Shown: piece by piece, positions 34,198 to 43,174 of the stretch
Position numbering within the stretch: the stretch's first letter is position 1
How the letters are laid out: each line of letters opens with the position of its first letter
Source: Marivibrio halodurans
Lineage (GTDB): Bacteria; Pseudomonadota; Alphaproteobacteria; UBA8366; Aestuariispiraceae
Assembly: GCF_017963645.1 (NCBI RefSeq)
Contig: NZ_JAGMWN010000009.1
Coordinates: forward strand, 62,001-126,000
Length of the DNA: 64,000 bases
Direction of reading: 5' to 3'
Notes under the pieces: model-generated
The model's input: the letters and a program-made list of their open reading frames with translations, nothing else
Told to the model about the DNA's origin: nothing
Databases searched by the model: none
Program-made: the position numbers and the translations under genes

Positions 34198-35154
34198 TCA
34201 GATCTGCGCGTCGCGGCCCATCGCCAGGAACTTCTCGCGCCGCTGGCGGCGCAGGGTCGCGACATCAAGCTCGCTCAGCGTGGCGAGTTCGCGCTCCACC
34301 GCCGCGCCGAGCGCGTCGATCATCTCCTTCGGCACCCGGTGCGCGCCGCCCATGGGTTCGCCCACCACCCGGTCGACGACGCCCAGCTTGGCGAGGTCGG
34401 CGGCGGTCAGGCGCAATGCCTCGGCGGCGGTTTGCGCGTTCTCCGCGCTGCGCCAGAGGATCGAGGCGCAGCCTTCCGGCGAGATCACCGAATAGACCGA
34501 ATGTTCCAGCATCAGCACGCGGTCGGCCGCCGCCAGCGCGATCGCGCCGCCGGAGCCGCCCTCGCCGATCACGACGGAGACGATGGGAACCGTCAGGCCC
34601 AGGCACTTCTCGATCGAGCGCGCGATGGCTTCCGCCTGGCCGCGTTCCTCCGCGCCGACGCCGGGATAGGCGCCCGGCGTGTCGACCAGCGTGACGACGG
34701 GCAGTCGGAACCGGTCAGCCATGTCCATCAGGCGCATGGCCTTGCGATAGCCCTCGGGCCGGGCCATGCCGAAATTATGCTTCACGCGGCCTTGCGTGTC
34801 GCCGCCCTTCTCATGGCCGATCACCATGACGGAGCGGCCGTTGAAGCGGCCGATGCCGCCCTGGATCGCCTTGTCGTCGGCATAGGCCCGGTCGCCGGCG
34901 AGCGGCACGTAGTCCGTGACCAGCCCCGCGACATAGTCCGCGAAATGCGGCCGCTGGGGGTGGCGGGCCACCTGCACCTTCTGCCAGGGCGTCAGTTTCG
35001 AATAGGCCTGCCGCAACAGCTTGTCGGCCTTGGTCTGAAGCCGGGCGATCTCGTCGGCGATATTGACCTCGCCGTCGTCGCCGAGATGCCTCAGCTCCTC
35101 GATCTTGCCCTCAAGTTCGGCGATCGGTTGTTCGAAGTTCAGGAAGTTCCGCAT
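34198..35154 (-). CDS. accA: Acetyl-CoA carboxylase carboxyltransferase subunit alpha
   Basis: 318 residues, normal length for AccA. It has the N-terminal coiled segment ([15 protein letters not shown]), the carboxyltransferase core with [35 protein letters not shown] and the C-terminal [21 protein letters not shown]. It forms the A2B2 carboxyltransferase with AccD to make malonyl-CoA for fatty acid synthesis. The accD gene is not in the window, as is common. It is the first core gene after the catabolic block. Confidence 0.97.
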   Translation of the reverse strand: MRNFLNFEQPIAELEGKIEELRHLGDDGEVNIADEIARLQTKADKLLRQAYSKLTPWQKVQVARHPQRPHFADYVAGLVTDYVPLAGDRAYADDKAIQGGIGRFNGRSVMVIGHEKGGDTQGRVKHNFGMARPEGYRKAMRLMDMADRFRLPVVTLVDTPGAYPGVGAEERGQAEAIARSIEKCLGLTVPIVSVVIGEGGSGGAIALAAADRVLMLEHSVYSVISPEGCASILWRSAENAQTAAEALRLTAADLAKLGVVDRVVGEPMGGAHRVPKEMIDALGAAVERELATLSELDVATLRRQRREKFLAMGRDAQI

Positions 35155-35529
35155 CGGTGGCTCGGCTCAGCTATACTGGATGGCACCCTTCCGCAGAGGG
35201 GCCGAGGCGGTTGGTAGCACAGCCGGCGGAGCTTGCAAACGTCGGGGGTTACCGCCCGGGTGCCCGGCGGCGGCGTCCGGAGCAATAAATCATCCGCGCC
35301 CAGAGCCGCGTCCAGAGCCGCGCCCATTCGCGGCGCCAAGTGAAGGGGCGGCCGCATCGCGCGCATCGCTAGCCGGGAAGCCCGGATTTTTTCCGCATTT
35401 TCGCCATGCTCCTCGATACGCCCGCGCGGGGTGTCCGGATCGCCGGGCAAACCTTGCGCGGGCGCCCGCGCGGCCCTAAAACCGGCGCTGGAATCCGGTC
35501 GAACCCGCAGCGAAAAAGGGAAGTGAACC
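35155..35529. other. Gap between accA and argG with a T-run hairpin
   Basis: 375 bp without a recognisable gene. It must hold the accA promoter (minus strand) and the argG promoter (plus strand). The one clear element is a CCGGG-AAG-CCCGG hairpin at 35373-35385 followed by A and six T, a terminator-like structure pointing toward argG although no gene ends upstream of it on this strand. A tRNA-like look near 35210-35260 has no T-loop GTTCRA and was not accepted. Confidence 0.6.
35373..35392 (+). terminator. Terminator-like hairpin upstream of argG
   Basis: 5-bp stem, 3-nt loop and T6 tract. The stem is short, so terminator strength is uncertain; it could end a small leader RNA or an untranslated transcript starting after 35155. 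Confidence 0.4.
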
Positions 35530-36744
35530 ATGTCGGGCGATGTGAAGAAGGTCGTTCTCGCCTATTCCGGCGGTCTCGATACCTCGGTCATCCTGCGTTG
35601 GCTGCAGGATCACTACGGCGCGGAGGTGGTGACCTTCACCGCCGATCTGGGCCAGGGCGAGGAATTGGAACCCGCGCGCAAGAAGGCCGAGATGCTCGGC
35701 ATCAAGGATATCTATGTCGAGGATCTGCGCGAGGAATTCGTGCGCGACTATGTCTTCCCGATGTTCCGCGCCAATGCGCTCTATGAGGGGACCTACCTCC
35801 TCGGCACGTCGGTCGCGCGGCCGCTGATCGCCAAGCGCCAGATCGAGATCGCCAAGGAAACGGGCGCCGATGCCGTCGCCCACGGCGCGACCGGCAAGGG
35901 CAACGACCAGGTACGCTTCGAACTCGGCTACTATGCGCTGAAGCCCGACATCAAGATCATCGCCCCCTGGCGCGAATGGGACCTGACCAGTCGCACGAAG
36001 CTGATCGAATATGCCGAGAAGCACCAGATCCCGGTGCCGAAGGACAAGCACGGCGAGCCGCCTTTCAGCCAGGACGCGAACCTTCTGCACATCTCCTCCG
36101 AGGGCAAGATGCTGGAGGACCCGTGGGAAGCGCCGGACATGGATCTCGTCCTCAGCCGCATGGTCAGCCCGGAGAAGGCGCCGGACAAGGCGGAGGAGAT
36201 CACGATTGATTTCGAGAAGGGCGACCCGACCGCCATCAACGGCGAGAAACTGTCCCCGGCCGCGCTTCTGACCCGCCTCAACGAGCTTGGCGGCAAGCAT
36301 GGGATCGGCTGCATCGACATCGTGGAGAACCGTTTTATCGGCATGAAGTCGCGCGGTGTCTACGAAACGCCCGGCGGCACGGTTCTGTTCCACGCCCGCC
36401 GCGCGATGGAATCGATCACGCTGGATCGTGGCGCCATGCATCTGAAGGATGAGTTGATGCCGCGCTATGCGGAACTGCTCTATAACGGCTTCTGGTTCAG
36501 CCCGGAGCGCGAGATGATGCAGGCCGCGATCGACAAGGGCTCCGAACTGGTCAGCGGGTCGGTGCGCCTCAAGCTCTACAAGGGCAATTGCATCATCACC
36601 GGCCGCAAGAGCCCGAACAGCCTCTATGACGCCGATATCGTGACCTTCGAGGAGGACACGGTCTATGACCAGCGCGATGCCGAGGGCTTCATCAAGCTGA
36701 ACGCGCTGCGCCTGCGTCTGCGCGGGCGGCTGCAGGGACGCTGA
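35530..36744 (+). CDS. argG: Argininosuccinate synthase
   Basis: 404 residues. The N-terminal ATP-pyrophosphatase loop [17 protein letters not shown], the aspartate/citrulline region with [14 protein letters not shown], and the C-terminal [28 protein letters not shown] are all typical. It condenses citrulline and aspartate to argininosuccinate in arginine synthesis. A ribosome site lies in AAAGGGAAG before ATG 35530. The end is 12 bp from the convergent eipB-type gene. Confidence 0.98.
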   Translation: MSGDVKKVVLAYSGGLDTSVILRWLQDHYGAEVVTFTADLGQGEELEPARKKAEMLGIKDIYVEDLREEFVRDYVFPMFRANALYEGTYLLGTSVARPLIAKRQIEIAKETGADAVAHGATGKGNDQVRFELGYYALKPDIKIIAPWREWDLTSRTKLIEYAEKHQIPVPKDKHGEPPFSQDANLLHISSEGKMLEDPWEAPDMDLVLSRMVSPEKAPDKAEEITIDFEKGDPTAINGEKLSPAALLTRLNELGGKHGIGCIDIVENRFIGMKSRGVYETPGGTVLFHARRAMESITLDRGAMHLKDELMPRYAELLYNGFWFSPEREMMQAAIDKGSELVSGSVRLKLYKGNCIITGRKSPNSLYDADIVTFEEDTVYDQRDAEGFIKLNALRLRLRGRLQGR

Positions 36745-36756
36745 GGAGTCTTCGGG

Positions 36757-37626
36757 TCAGCACTCCGGGTCGGGAAGGCGGCGGATGGCGCTTAGTTCCG
36801 CGTCGATCGTCGCCAGCCCGACATCGATCGACAGCCGCGCCGCGACGCCGTTGTCGTACATGTCGCTGACATAGGTGGAGAGCGGTTCGGAATCCGGCTG
36901 GTCCGGCGCATAGAAGGCGGTGACCGTCCGCAGCATCCGACCCCGCAGCAGGTCGCGGTCGCCCCGCACGCCCTCGGGCGCGGGTTCCGGCGTGCCGGCG
37001 GCCAGATCGACGGTCAGGAGCGCGCCGTCCTCCCCGCCGTCGAACAGCATCTGGGAGACCATCTTCTCCCCACCGAAGAGCCGGCGCATCGCGTTCAACG
37101 ACCCGCTGACCGGGAAGGCGGTGTCGGGCGGCAGGCTCAGGGTGGTGCCGGCCGGGCGTTCGAACCGCGCCTCGCCGCCCTCGGGGCCGCGCCGCGCCTC
37201 GCCCGCCGTCGCGCTCAGCGGCGTGCCGTCCACGCTCTGCGACTGACGGAAGATCAGGCGGCCACCCGCCTCCGTCAGTATTTCCTCGTATCGGCTGCGG
37301 CTTTCGATCAGGGTAGCGCCGCCTTCCTGGGTTTCGATCTGGACTTGCAGGTCGCTATCCAGCGACCATCCGTCACAGCTTCGCGCGACGCGCACCAGGA
37401 AGATGCCGCCTGCCGAGCCTTTATTGGCGGATCGCAGTTCCAGCAGCGAGACATCATAGCGTGCCTCGTGCGGCACCATGCGCACGGTATTCGCCGCCTC
37501 CTGCGCCATGCCGGGGGAGGTCGCGATCATGGAAAGAAGCAGGGCGAACGGCGCGAGCGCGGTGATACGGGCCGGCCCGGGCCGCATGCGGCCGGGGCGC
37601 GGTCCATTGGGGATCGCGATGGACAT
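36757..37626 (-). CDS. eipB: EipB/DUF1849 family periplasmic cell-envelope protein
   Basis: About 289 residues. A cleaved signal peptide is likely (ARITALAPFALLLSMIATSPGMAQ) after a basic start. The DUF1849 features are HEARYDVSLLEL, a Cys in VARSCDGW (Cys84) and a final Cys (Cys289, the last residue), which match the conserved disulfide known in Brucella EipB. EipB binds lipoprotein/peptidoglycan partners and supports envelope integrity in Alphaproteobacteria. The start was set at ATG 37626; 37638 would add four residues. Family is restricted to Alphaproteobacteria, which helps place the organism. Confidence 0.88.
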   Translation of the reverse strand: MSIAIPNGPRPGRMRPGPARITALAPFALLLSMIATSPGMAQEAANTVRMVPHEARYDVSLLELRSANKGSAGGIFLVRVARSCDGWSLDSDLQVQIETQEGGATLIESRSRYEEILTEAGGRLIFRQSQSVDGTPLSATAGEARRGPEGGEARFERPAGTTLSLPPDTAFPVSGSLNAMRRLFGGEKMVSQMLFDGGEDGALLTVDLAAGTPEPAPEGVRGDRDLLRGRMLRTVTAFYAPDQPDSEPLSTYVSDMYDNGVAARLSIDVGLATIDAELSAIRRLPDPEC

Positions 37627-37809
37627 GGTGCCCAGCATAGCGTACCCGGAGGCGGTTGTCGGCCCGGATCGAAATGCCACGGCTTTGAAGACCGGTACTT
37701 TTGGACATTGATTCCGGATCGTTTTCTTGATCGAATCCCCAGTCATGAAGGGCGCATGGTCCGTGGACCCCGAACGCCCCTCGACGATACGCCTGGGGAT
37801 GGGCGATAG

Positions 37810-38547
37810 GTGATGAGCGAGAGTCGTCAGGATATTCACAATTCGGATGTGCCGACGTTGTGCCGTGCGTGCGAGGCGCGCCACAACGGCATCTGTGGTG
37901 CCTTGCGCACGGATGAGCTTCTGCGTCTCAGCCGGCATACCACGAGCCGCCGCGTGCCCGCCGGAACCGAACTCGTCGGCGAGGCGGAGAATATCGAGAC
38001 CTACGCCAATGTATTGAGCGGGGTTGTGAAGCTTTCCAAGGTGATGGCCGACGGGCGCCAGCAGATCGTCGGCCTTCAATTCGCGCCGGATTTCGTCGGC
38101 CGTCCCTTCCAGGAGTCCAGCAAGGTCTGCGCGGAAGCCGCGTCGGACGTTACCTTGTGCATCTTTCCCAAACGCTCGCTCGACGCGATGATGGTGGAGG
38201 CGCCGGGGCTGGAACATCGCCTGTTGCGTCAGTCGCTCAACGAGTTGGACGACGCGCGGGAATGGATGCTGACCCTGGGCCGCAAGACGGCGGAGGAGAA
38301 GGTGGCGAGCTTCCTTCATCTGATCGCGACCCATATCGACCCGGAGAAACAAGTCGCGCGCACCAATCGCGCGGCTTTCGATCTGCCGATGACCCGTGCG
38401 GACATCGCCGATTTCCTCGGCCTCACCATCGAGACGGTGAGCCGGCAGATTACCAAGTTGCGCAAGGCGGGCGTGATCGAGATCGAGGGAACCCGGCACG
38501 TCACGGTGCCCGACATCGCCGAGTTGGAGGCGATCGCGAACGGCTAG
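37810..38547 (+). CDS. fnrL: FNR/FnrL-type oxygen-sensing transcriptional regulator
   Basis: 245 residues. N-terminal Cys ligands C17, C20 and C28 are spaced Cx2Cx7C as in FnrL, with C106 or C116 as the fourth, expected to hold an oxygen-labile 4Fe-4S cluster. A cyclic-nucleotide-type sensor barrel follows, then the helix-turn-helix ADIADFLGLTIETVSRQITKLR, whose Glu-x2-Ser-Arg is the FNR DNA reader for TTGAT half sites. The upstream region has only partial TTGAT motifs (37708-37712 and 37727-37731), so autoregulation is uncertain. It controls the switch to low oxygen. Confidence 0.92.
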   Translation: MMSESRQDIHNSDVPTLCRACEARHNGICGALRTDELLRLSRHTTSRRVPAGTELVGEAENIETYANVLSGVVKLSKVMADGRQQIVGLQFAPDFVGRPFQESSKVCAEAASDVTLCIFPKRSLDAMMVEAPGLEHRLLRQSLNELDDAREWMLTLGRKTAEEKVASFLHLIATHIDPEKQVARTNRAAFDLPMTRADIADFLGLTIETVSRQITKLRKAGVIEIEGTRHVTVPDIAELEAIANG

Positions 38548-38714
38548 AGCATGATGATATGATATGCTCCCATCCGGGACGCCGCCTTCGGTCGTTTTTT
38601 CCGGGCCCCCGGACCGCGCCGAGGCCGCTTGACGATGCCCCACATCGCCCACGCGGCCTCTACTTGCCGGAAACCCGGAAAAGCGATCTCGGGCAGGTTC
38701 ATATCATCATGCTC
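38547..38714. repeat. 168-bp palindromic element with 16-bp perfect terminal inverted repeats
   Basis: The ends are GAGCATGATGATATGA (38547-38562) and its exact complement TCATATCATCATGCTC (38699-38714). Inside are an 8-bp stem GAGGCCGC/GCGGCCTC (38621-38628 with 38653-38660) and a hairpin TCCGGG/CCCGGA (38600-38613). It fills the gap between convergent fnrL and dddP, starting at the last base of the fnrL stop. No target-site duplication was seen. It resembles known GAGCATGAT-type palindromic repeats of Alphaproteobacteria. Confidence 0.7.
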
Positions 38715-38725
38715 CAGGCCGGGGA

Positions 38726-40075
38726 TCACGCGTCGAGGAACGTCGATTCGAAGGGGAAGCGCGTCAGGTTGTCGAACCCCTGTTCGGTGATCACGCCCTG
38801 GTCCTCCAGCTTGATGCCGCAGGGGCCGCCAAGCTCGCCCAGATAGACCTCGACGCACAGGCACATGCCGGGCTCCAGCACGCCGTCATAGCCGCAGGCG
38901 TCGTAATCCTCCGGATAGCGCAGCGAGGGGTATTCGTCGCACAGCCCGACACCGTGGAACATCACGCCATAGCGCTGGGCGCGGAATTTTTCCGGCAGCC
39001 GCTGGCCCTTCTCCATCAACTCGCGGAAGCTCCGCCCGGGGGCGAGAAGCGCCATGTTCTCCCGGATATGGTCGTGGGCCGCCTTGTAGATATCCTTCTC
39101 GTAGGCGGTGGGCGGCGTCTCCCCGATCTTCCAGGTGCGCGACAGGTCGGCGCAATACCCATAGGGGCCGATCAAGTCCGTGTCGAAGGCCAGGATATCG
39201 CCGTCGCGCATGATGCGCGGCCCGCACTCCTGGAACCAGGGGTTGGTGCGCGGGCCGGAGGCGAGGATGCGCGTCTCGATCCATTCCCCGCCCCGGATGT
39301 GGTTGCCATGTTGCAGGATCGCCCAGGCCTCGACCTCCGTCATGCCGGGACGGACGGCCACGCGCATTTCCGCCATCGCCGCCTCGCACGACGCGATGGC
39401 GCAGCGCATGGCGTTCAGTTCGTTGTCGTCCTTGATACGCCGCGCATGTTCCGTCAGTTCCTGGCCCGGATGAACGGAAATGCCCCGCGCCTCCAGGGCG
39501 CGCAGACCCGCGATCTCGATCTTGTCGACGGCGAGGCGCCGGTTGGACCCCACGCGGTTGCGCAGGATACCGTCAACCTCGCCGGCGAAGCGCGCCGCAT
39601 GCTCCTCCGTGCGGCTGCCGCTTTCGAAATAGAAGAAGCTCGCCCCGTGGCGCAGATCCGTCACCAGCGGCAGATGGGCGGAGAGGTGATCCCCCCCATG
39701 GAAGTCCCAAAGCGTCACCGCCCCGTCCGCCGTGACCAAGGCCGCCCGGCAGGGATTGTGCGCGATCCAGAGCTGCATGTTGGTGGTGTCGGTGGCGTAG
39801 CGGATGTTGAGCGGATCGAACATCAACAGCCCCCCGATGTCGCGGCGCTGCAATTCCCCCAGCAGGCGCGAGAGGCGATAGGCCCGCAGCCTCGGCATGT
39901 CCGGTGGGGTAAGGTCGAGGGCGGCCCATTCCTCGAAGGCCAGGTCGGTCGGCCCGATTTCCACCCGGTCGCCGTCGTTCGGCGTGCCGTCGGGCAGCAG
40001 ATCGCCATTGGCGATGCGTCTTCGATAGGGATCGATCTTGCGGGCGCTTCCCACGACGAACGGATCGACCAGCAT
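38726..40075 (-). CDS. dddP: DMSP lyase DddP (M24 peptidase fold)
   Basis: 449 residues, matching the family length of about 447. Segments LLMFDPLNIRYATDTTNMQLW and GGEWIETRILASGPRTNPW closely resemble Roseobacter DddP. The six expected metal ligands occur at one constant offset of +3 from my recall of Ruegeria DddP: Asp298, Asp300, Asp310, His374, Glu409 and Glu424; the proposed catalytic base (Asp377) is Asp380 in HGVGLCDEYP. DddP cleaves dimethylsulfoniopropionate to DMS and acrylate. Xaa-Pro aminopeptidase remains the alternative name for a plain M24 protein, but the N-terminal NDGDRVEIGPTDLAF region favours DddP. No other ddd gene is near. Confidence 0.83.
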   Translation of the reverse strand: MLVDPFVVGSARKIDPYRRRIANGDLLPDGTPNDGDRVEIGPTDLAFEEWAALDLTPPDMPRLRAYRLSRLLGELQRRDIGGLLMFDPLNIRYATDTTNMQLWIAHNPCRAALVTADGAVTLWDFHGGDHLSAHLPLVTDLRHGASFFYFESGSRTEEHAARFAGEVDGILRNRVGSNRRLAVDKIEIAGLRALEARGISVHPGQELTEHARRIKDDNELNAMRCAIASCEAAMAEMRVAVRPGMTEVEAWAILQHGNHIRGGEWIETRILASGPRTNPWFQECGPRIMRDGDILAFDTDLIGPYGYCADLSRTWKIGETPPTAYEKDIYKAAHDHIRENMALLAPGRSFRELMEKGQRLPEKFRAQRYGVMFHGVGLCDEYPSLRYPEDYDACGYDGVLEPGMCLCVEVYLGELGGPCGIKLEDQGVITEQGFDNLTRFPFESTFLDA

Positions 40076-40095
40076 GCCCCCTGTTCCTCCTGCTT

Positions 40096-40148
40096 CGCGG
40101 CGCTCGCGCGCGGGTTAACTGCCACGCGGCGCTCGCGCGGGTTAACTG
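40096..40148. repeat. Direct repeat of 24-26 bp upstream of dddP
   Basis: Two near-identical copies (40096-40121 and 40125-40148), each ending in GGGTTAACTG with an inner GTTAAC palindrome and differing by one CG pair. They lie 21-73 bp upstream of the dddP start and could be regulator-binding sites or a local duplication. Confidence 0.5.
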
Positions 40149-40281
40149 AAGGATCGTTTCGGGCCGGTCGCTCCCCGGAAAGCGACCTGGATGCGTCGGA
40201 TTTGGCCGTGCCGGCATGGTCCCGCCTTCGCCTGATTCACGGGGCCGGGGGGTGGGGGATGACGGCCCGCCGGGGCTTTGT

Positions 40282-41736
40282 CTAGCGTGCCTCGATCCGC
40301 CTTATGAAGTCGCGCAGGATGGTGCGCCAGAGTTCGTCCTTCAGCACCTTGTCCTCCACGCCCGCGTCGAGATTGGGGTTGTCGTTGACCTCCACCACCA
40401 TGGGGCCGCGCGGGGTCTGCTTCACGTCCACGCCGTAAAGTCCGGTGCCGATCGGCCGGGCGGCGGCGAGCGCGGCGTCGACGATGTTGGGCGGCGCCTC
40501 CTCGACGGATACGGTTTCGAACGTGCCTTCGTCATGCGCGCCGTCGGCCTCGTGCTTGACGATCTGCCAATGGCCCTTCGCCATGTAGTATTTCGAGGCA
40601 TAGAGCGGCACGCCGTTCAGGATGCCGATGCGCCAGTCATACTCCGTCTCGACATATTCCTGGGCCAGGATCACGTCGGATTCCTTCAGCATCGCCGTCG
40701 CGATCTCGCGCATCTCCTCCAGGGTCCGGGCCTTCTTCACCCCGCGCGAGAAGCTGGAATCCGGGATCTTCAGGATGACCGGGAAGCCCAGCGCCTCGGC
40801 CGCCGCCGCGATGCCGCCGCGGTCGATCACCCGGGTCGCGGGGGCCGGCACGTTGTGCGCGCGGAAAAGCTCCGCCAGATAGACCTTGTTGCAGCAGCGC
40901 AGGATGGAGGTGGCGTCGTCGATGCAGGGCATGCCCTCCGCCACGGCGCGCTTGGCGAAGCGATAGGTATGGTGATCGAGATTGGTGGTCTCGCGGATGA
41001 ACAGCGCGTCATATTCGGCGAGCCTCGGCAGGTCCTTGTGCGTGATCAACTCGACCCGCATGCCGAGGGTTGGCCCCAGCTTCATCAGCTTCTTGAGCGC
41101 GCGGTCGTTGGAGGGGGGCATCTCCTCCTTCGGATCGTGCAGGATGGCGAGCGCGTAGCGCGCCGGCTGGCTCGCCGCCCGCGTCGGGCGCGCGCGCCGG
41201 GAATAGTCGGCCAGCGCGCGCTCGAAGAGCGCGGATTCCTCCGCCCCGAGTTTTTTCAGCTTGGGCACGTCCACATCGAGGATCTTGCCGTCGCCGTCCG
41301 TCGAATAGCGGATGGAGAGGATCGGGCACCGGAAGGCGTCGAAGGCGGCACGGGCAAGCTCGGCCAGCGCCGGTTCCGCGCAGGCGCCGAAACAGACCAG
41401 CAGCGGTTCCGCCGGCAGCACGCCCTTCGTCTTCCTCAGCGCGCGGGCCAGCGCCGCGTCCAGGTCGCCCAGGGCGCGGGCATAGATGCGCTTCCAGCCG
41501 ACCCACAGCATCGCCTCGGCGGAGGGCAACATGCGTTCCCCCCGCGCCTCCGCCATCAGCGAGCAGTAATAGGCGAGGCCGAGATAGCGTGTGTCCGCGC
41601 ACAGATTGATCAACCGCGCGCGCTTCGGCACCGGTTTGGCCCGCGCGATATAGTCGCGCGCCGACATCAGCTTGTAGGCGCCCGCGTCGATCGGCACGCG
41701 TTTCGGATCGTCGACGATCAGGATCATCTCGCTCAT
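40282..41736 (-). CDS. RimK-family ATP-grasp ligase with N-terminal RLAN domain
   Basis: 484 residues. The N-terminal part (about 1-200) is the RimK-like ATP-grasp N-terminal domain, followed by an ATP-grasp core with the nucleotide loop PVILKIPDSSFSRGVKKA and metal-binding VEVNDNPNLDAG near the end. ATP-grasp RimK proteins add amino acids, often glutamate, to a carboxylate on a protein or peptide. It is 12 bp downstream of the GNAT-C39 fusion gene on the same strand, a tight pair suggesting joint modification and processing of a peptide. No precursor peptide was found beside them. Confidence 0.88.
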   Translation of the reverse strand: MSEMILIVDDPKRVPIDAGAYKLMSARDYIARAKPVPKRARLINLCADTRYLGLAYYCSLMAEARGERMLPSAEAMLWVGWKRIYARALGDLDAALARALRKTKGVLPAEPLLVCFGACAEPALAELARAAFDAFRCPILSIRYSTDGDGKILDVDVPKLKKLGAEESALFERALADYSRRARPTRAASQPARYALAILHDPKEEMPPSNDRALKKLMKLGPTLGMRVELITHKDLPRLAEYDALFIRETTNLDHHTYRFAKRAVAEGMPCIDDATSILRCCNKVYLAELFRAHNVPAPATRVIDRGGIAAAAEALGFPVILKIPDSSFSRGVKKARTLEEMREIATAMLKESDVILAQEYVETEYDWRIGILNGVPLYASKYYMAKGHWQIVKHEADGAHDEGTFETVSVEEAPPNIVDAALAAARPIGTGLYGVDVKQTPRGPMVVEVNDNPNLDAGVEDKVLKDELWRTILRDFIRRIEAR

Positions 41737-41748
41737 CGGATAGGGGCC

Positions 41749-42888
41749 TCAACTCGTCTTCGGGTGGATTAGCAGGGCCGCGCGCTGCTTGGCGCGGCCA
41801 TAGCGGCTCATGCGCTCGAAATCCGCGCGGGGGATGGGAACCAGCATGCGGTCGATCTGGGTCTGGTGTTCCTCCTCGTCCACGAAGGGGTCGTGGACAT
41901 GGACGAAACGCTCGTCGATCTCCACCGGCACGACCCAGTGCGGCGTGCGCTCCCGGTCGAGGGCATAGGTGCTGATCAGCACGATCGGTGCGGCGCCCGC
42001 CTTCAACGCGGCCTCCAGCCCGTCGAGGCTGAGCCGTTCCGTCGCGATCGGAATGCCCGCCTCGGCGCATTGCGCCAGGTAATCCTCCTGGACCAGGCGC
42101 ACGACTTCCTTTTTCGCCGGGGTGCGCACGCTGTCGATGAACATGATGTCGGGGTCGACGACATGCAGCGTCACGGGAAAGCCCCGGCGCCGCGCCGCCA
42201 GCGCCAGACCGTAGGGGCTGGTCCCGCCGATTCCCCGGGTCATGAAGATCGTCGTGCTCTCGCGCCAGATGCGCAGTTCCTCCATGCGGTCGACCGGCGC
42301 GGTTTCGTCGAGCGCGCGCATCGCCATCATCAGGCAGGCCGGTCCGCAGGTGAAGTTGAGCGACTGCGCCAGATAGGGGAAGCGCGCCGGATCGATCACC
42401 GGGCGCGGGGCCAGATGCTTTTGCATGCGCACGGCATCGGTCGCGTCGTCGTAATAGGCCGCGTAGGCGCCGAAGGGCTCGTAGCCCGCGCGTTCGTAGA
42501 AACGCAGGGCGCGCGCGTTGTCGGCCCGAACCTCCAGGCGCAGATGGATGATGCCCTCCGCCCGGCAGTCCGCCTCCGCCGCGTCGAGCAACGCCTCAGC
42601 CACGCCCCACCCACGCCAATCCGGCAGCAGCGCGAAGGAATAGAGCCGCGCCAGCGAGGTGCCCCGGTGGAACAGCACCATGGCATAGCCGACCGGCCGG
42701 TCGTCCGCGTCGCAGGCGACGAAGGTCGCCTGATGGCCACGCTTCAGCAGATGGCGGAAGCTGCGCCGGCTCAACCGGTCGCCGGGGAAGGCCGCCTCCT
42801 CCACCGCCAACAGCGCGTCGATATCGGCGAGTGTCGCGGGGCGGATCGCCGGGGTGGCTCCGGTCGTCTTTCGGGGGGTGGCGCGCAT
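41749..42888 (-). CDS. GNAT N-acetyltransferase fused to a C39-like peptidase domain
   Basis: About 379 residues. N-terminal GNAT (residues 15-150, motif A around LARLYSFALLPDWRGWGVAEALL) and a C-terminal C39-like peptidase half with the Cys in NFTCGPACLMMAM and the His in HWVVPVEI followed by HDPF. This two-domain layout paired with a RimK-like ligase is a recurring proteobacterial arrangement of unknown purpose. The start at 42888 was taken from the second Met. Acetyl transfer and proteolysis of the same target is inference. Confidence 0.85.
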   Translation of the reverse strand: MRATPRKTTGATPAIRPATLADIDALLAVEEAAFPGDRLSRRSFRHLLKRGHQATFVACDADDRPVGYAMVLFHRGTSLARLYSFALLPDWRGWGVAEALLDAAEADCRAEGIIHLRLEVRADNARALRFYERAGYEPFGAYAAYYDDATDAVRMQKHLAPRPVIDPARFPYLAQSLNFTCGPACLMMAMRALDETAPVDRMEELRIWRESTTIFMTRGIGGTSPYGLALAARRRGFPVTLHVVDPDIMFIDSVRTPAKKEVVRLVQEDYLAQCAEAGIPIATERLSLDGLEAALKAGAAPIVLISTYALDRERTPHWVVPVEIDERFVHVHDPFVDEEEHQTQIDRMLVPIPRADFERMSRYGRAKQRAALLIHPKTS

Positions 42889-43174
42889 TATCGGAAATCC
42901 ACTCGGCGGTTCCATTCGGGGAAGGATCGGCCGGGCGTCTTATCCGCGGGGAATGGTCCGGGGTGGGGCGTGCGGTCGTCTAATGCGCGGGCATATGCGC
43001 CCGATCGCGTGGGAAGTAAAGCGCTATGGTGGCGGGGCGGAACGATGGCGCGGGGCTCCTCAAGCATTAATCCGGTCCGCAGTTTAGCGTATTCCGGATC
43101 GATTGGGGCGTTCGCGCGCGGAGGCGGGCGCGACGATCCTTTGCGGGAAAGTCACGCGCGGTTATAGAGGCGGT

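Noticed and set aside
35210-35260. Possible tRNA gene between accA and argG
   Set aside because: No T-loop GTTCRA and no consistent acceptor or anticodon stems.
37700-37735. FNR box controlling fnrL itself
   Set aside because: Only isolated TTGAT half sites are present; the matching ATCAA half is not at the correct spacing.
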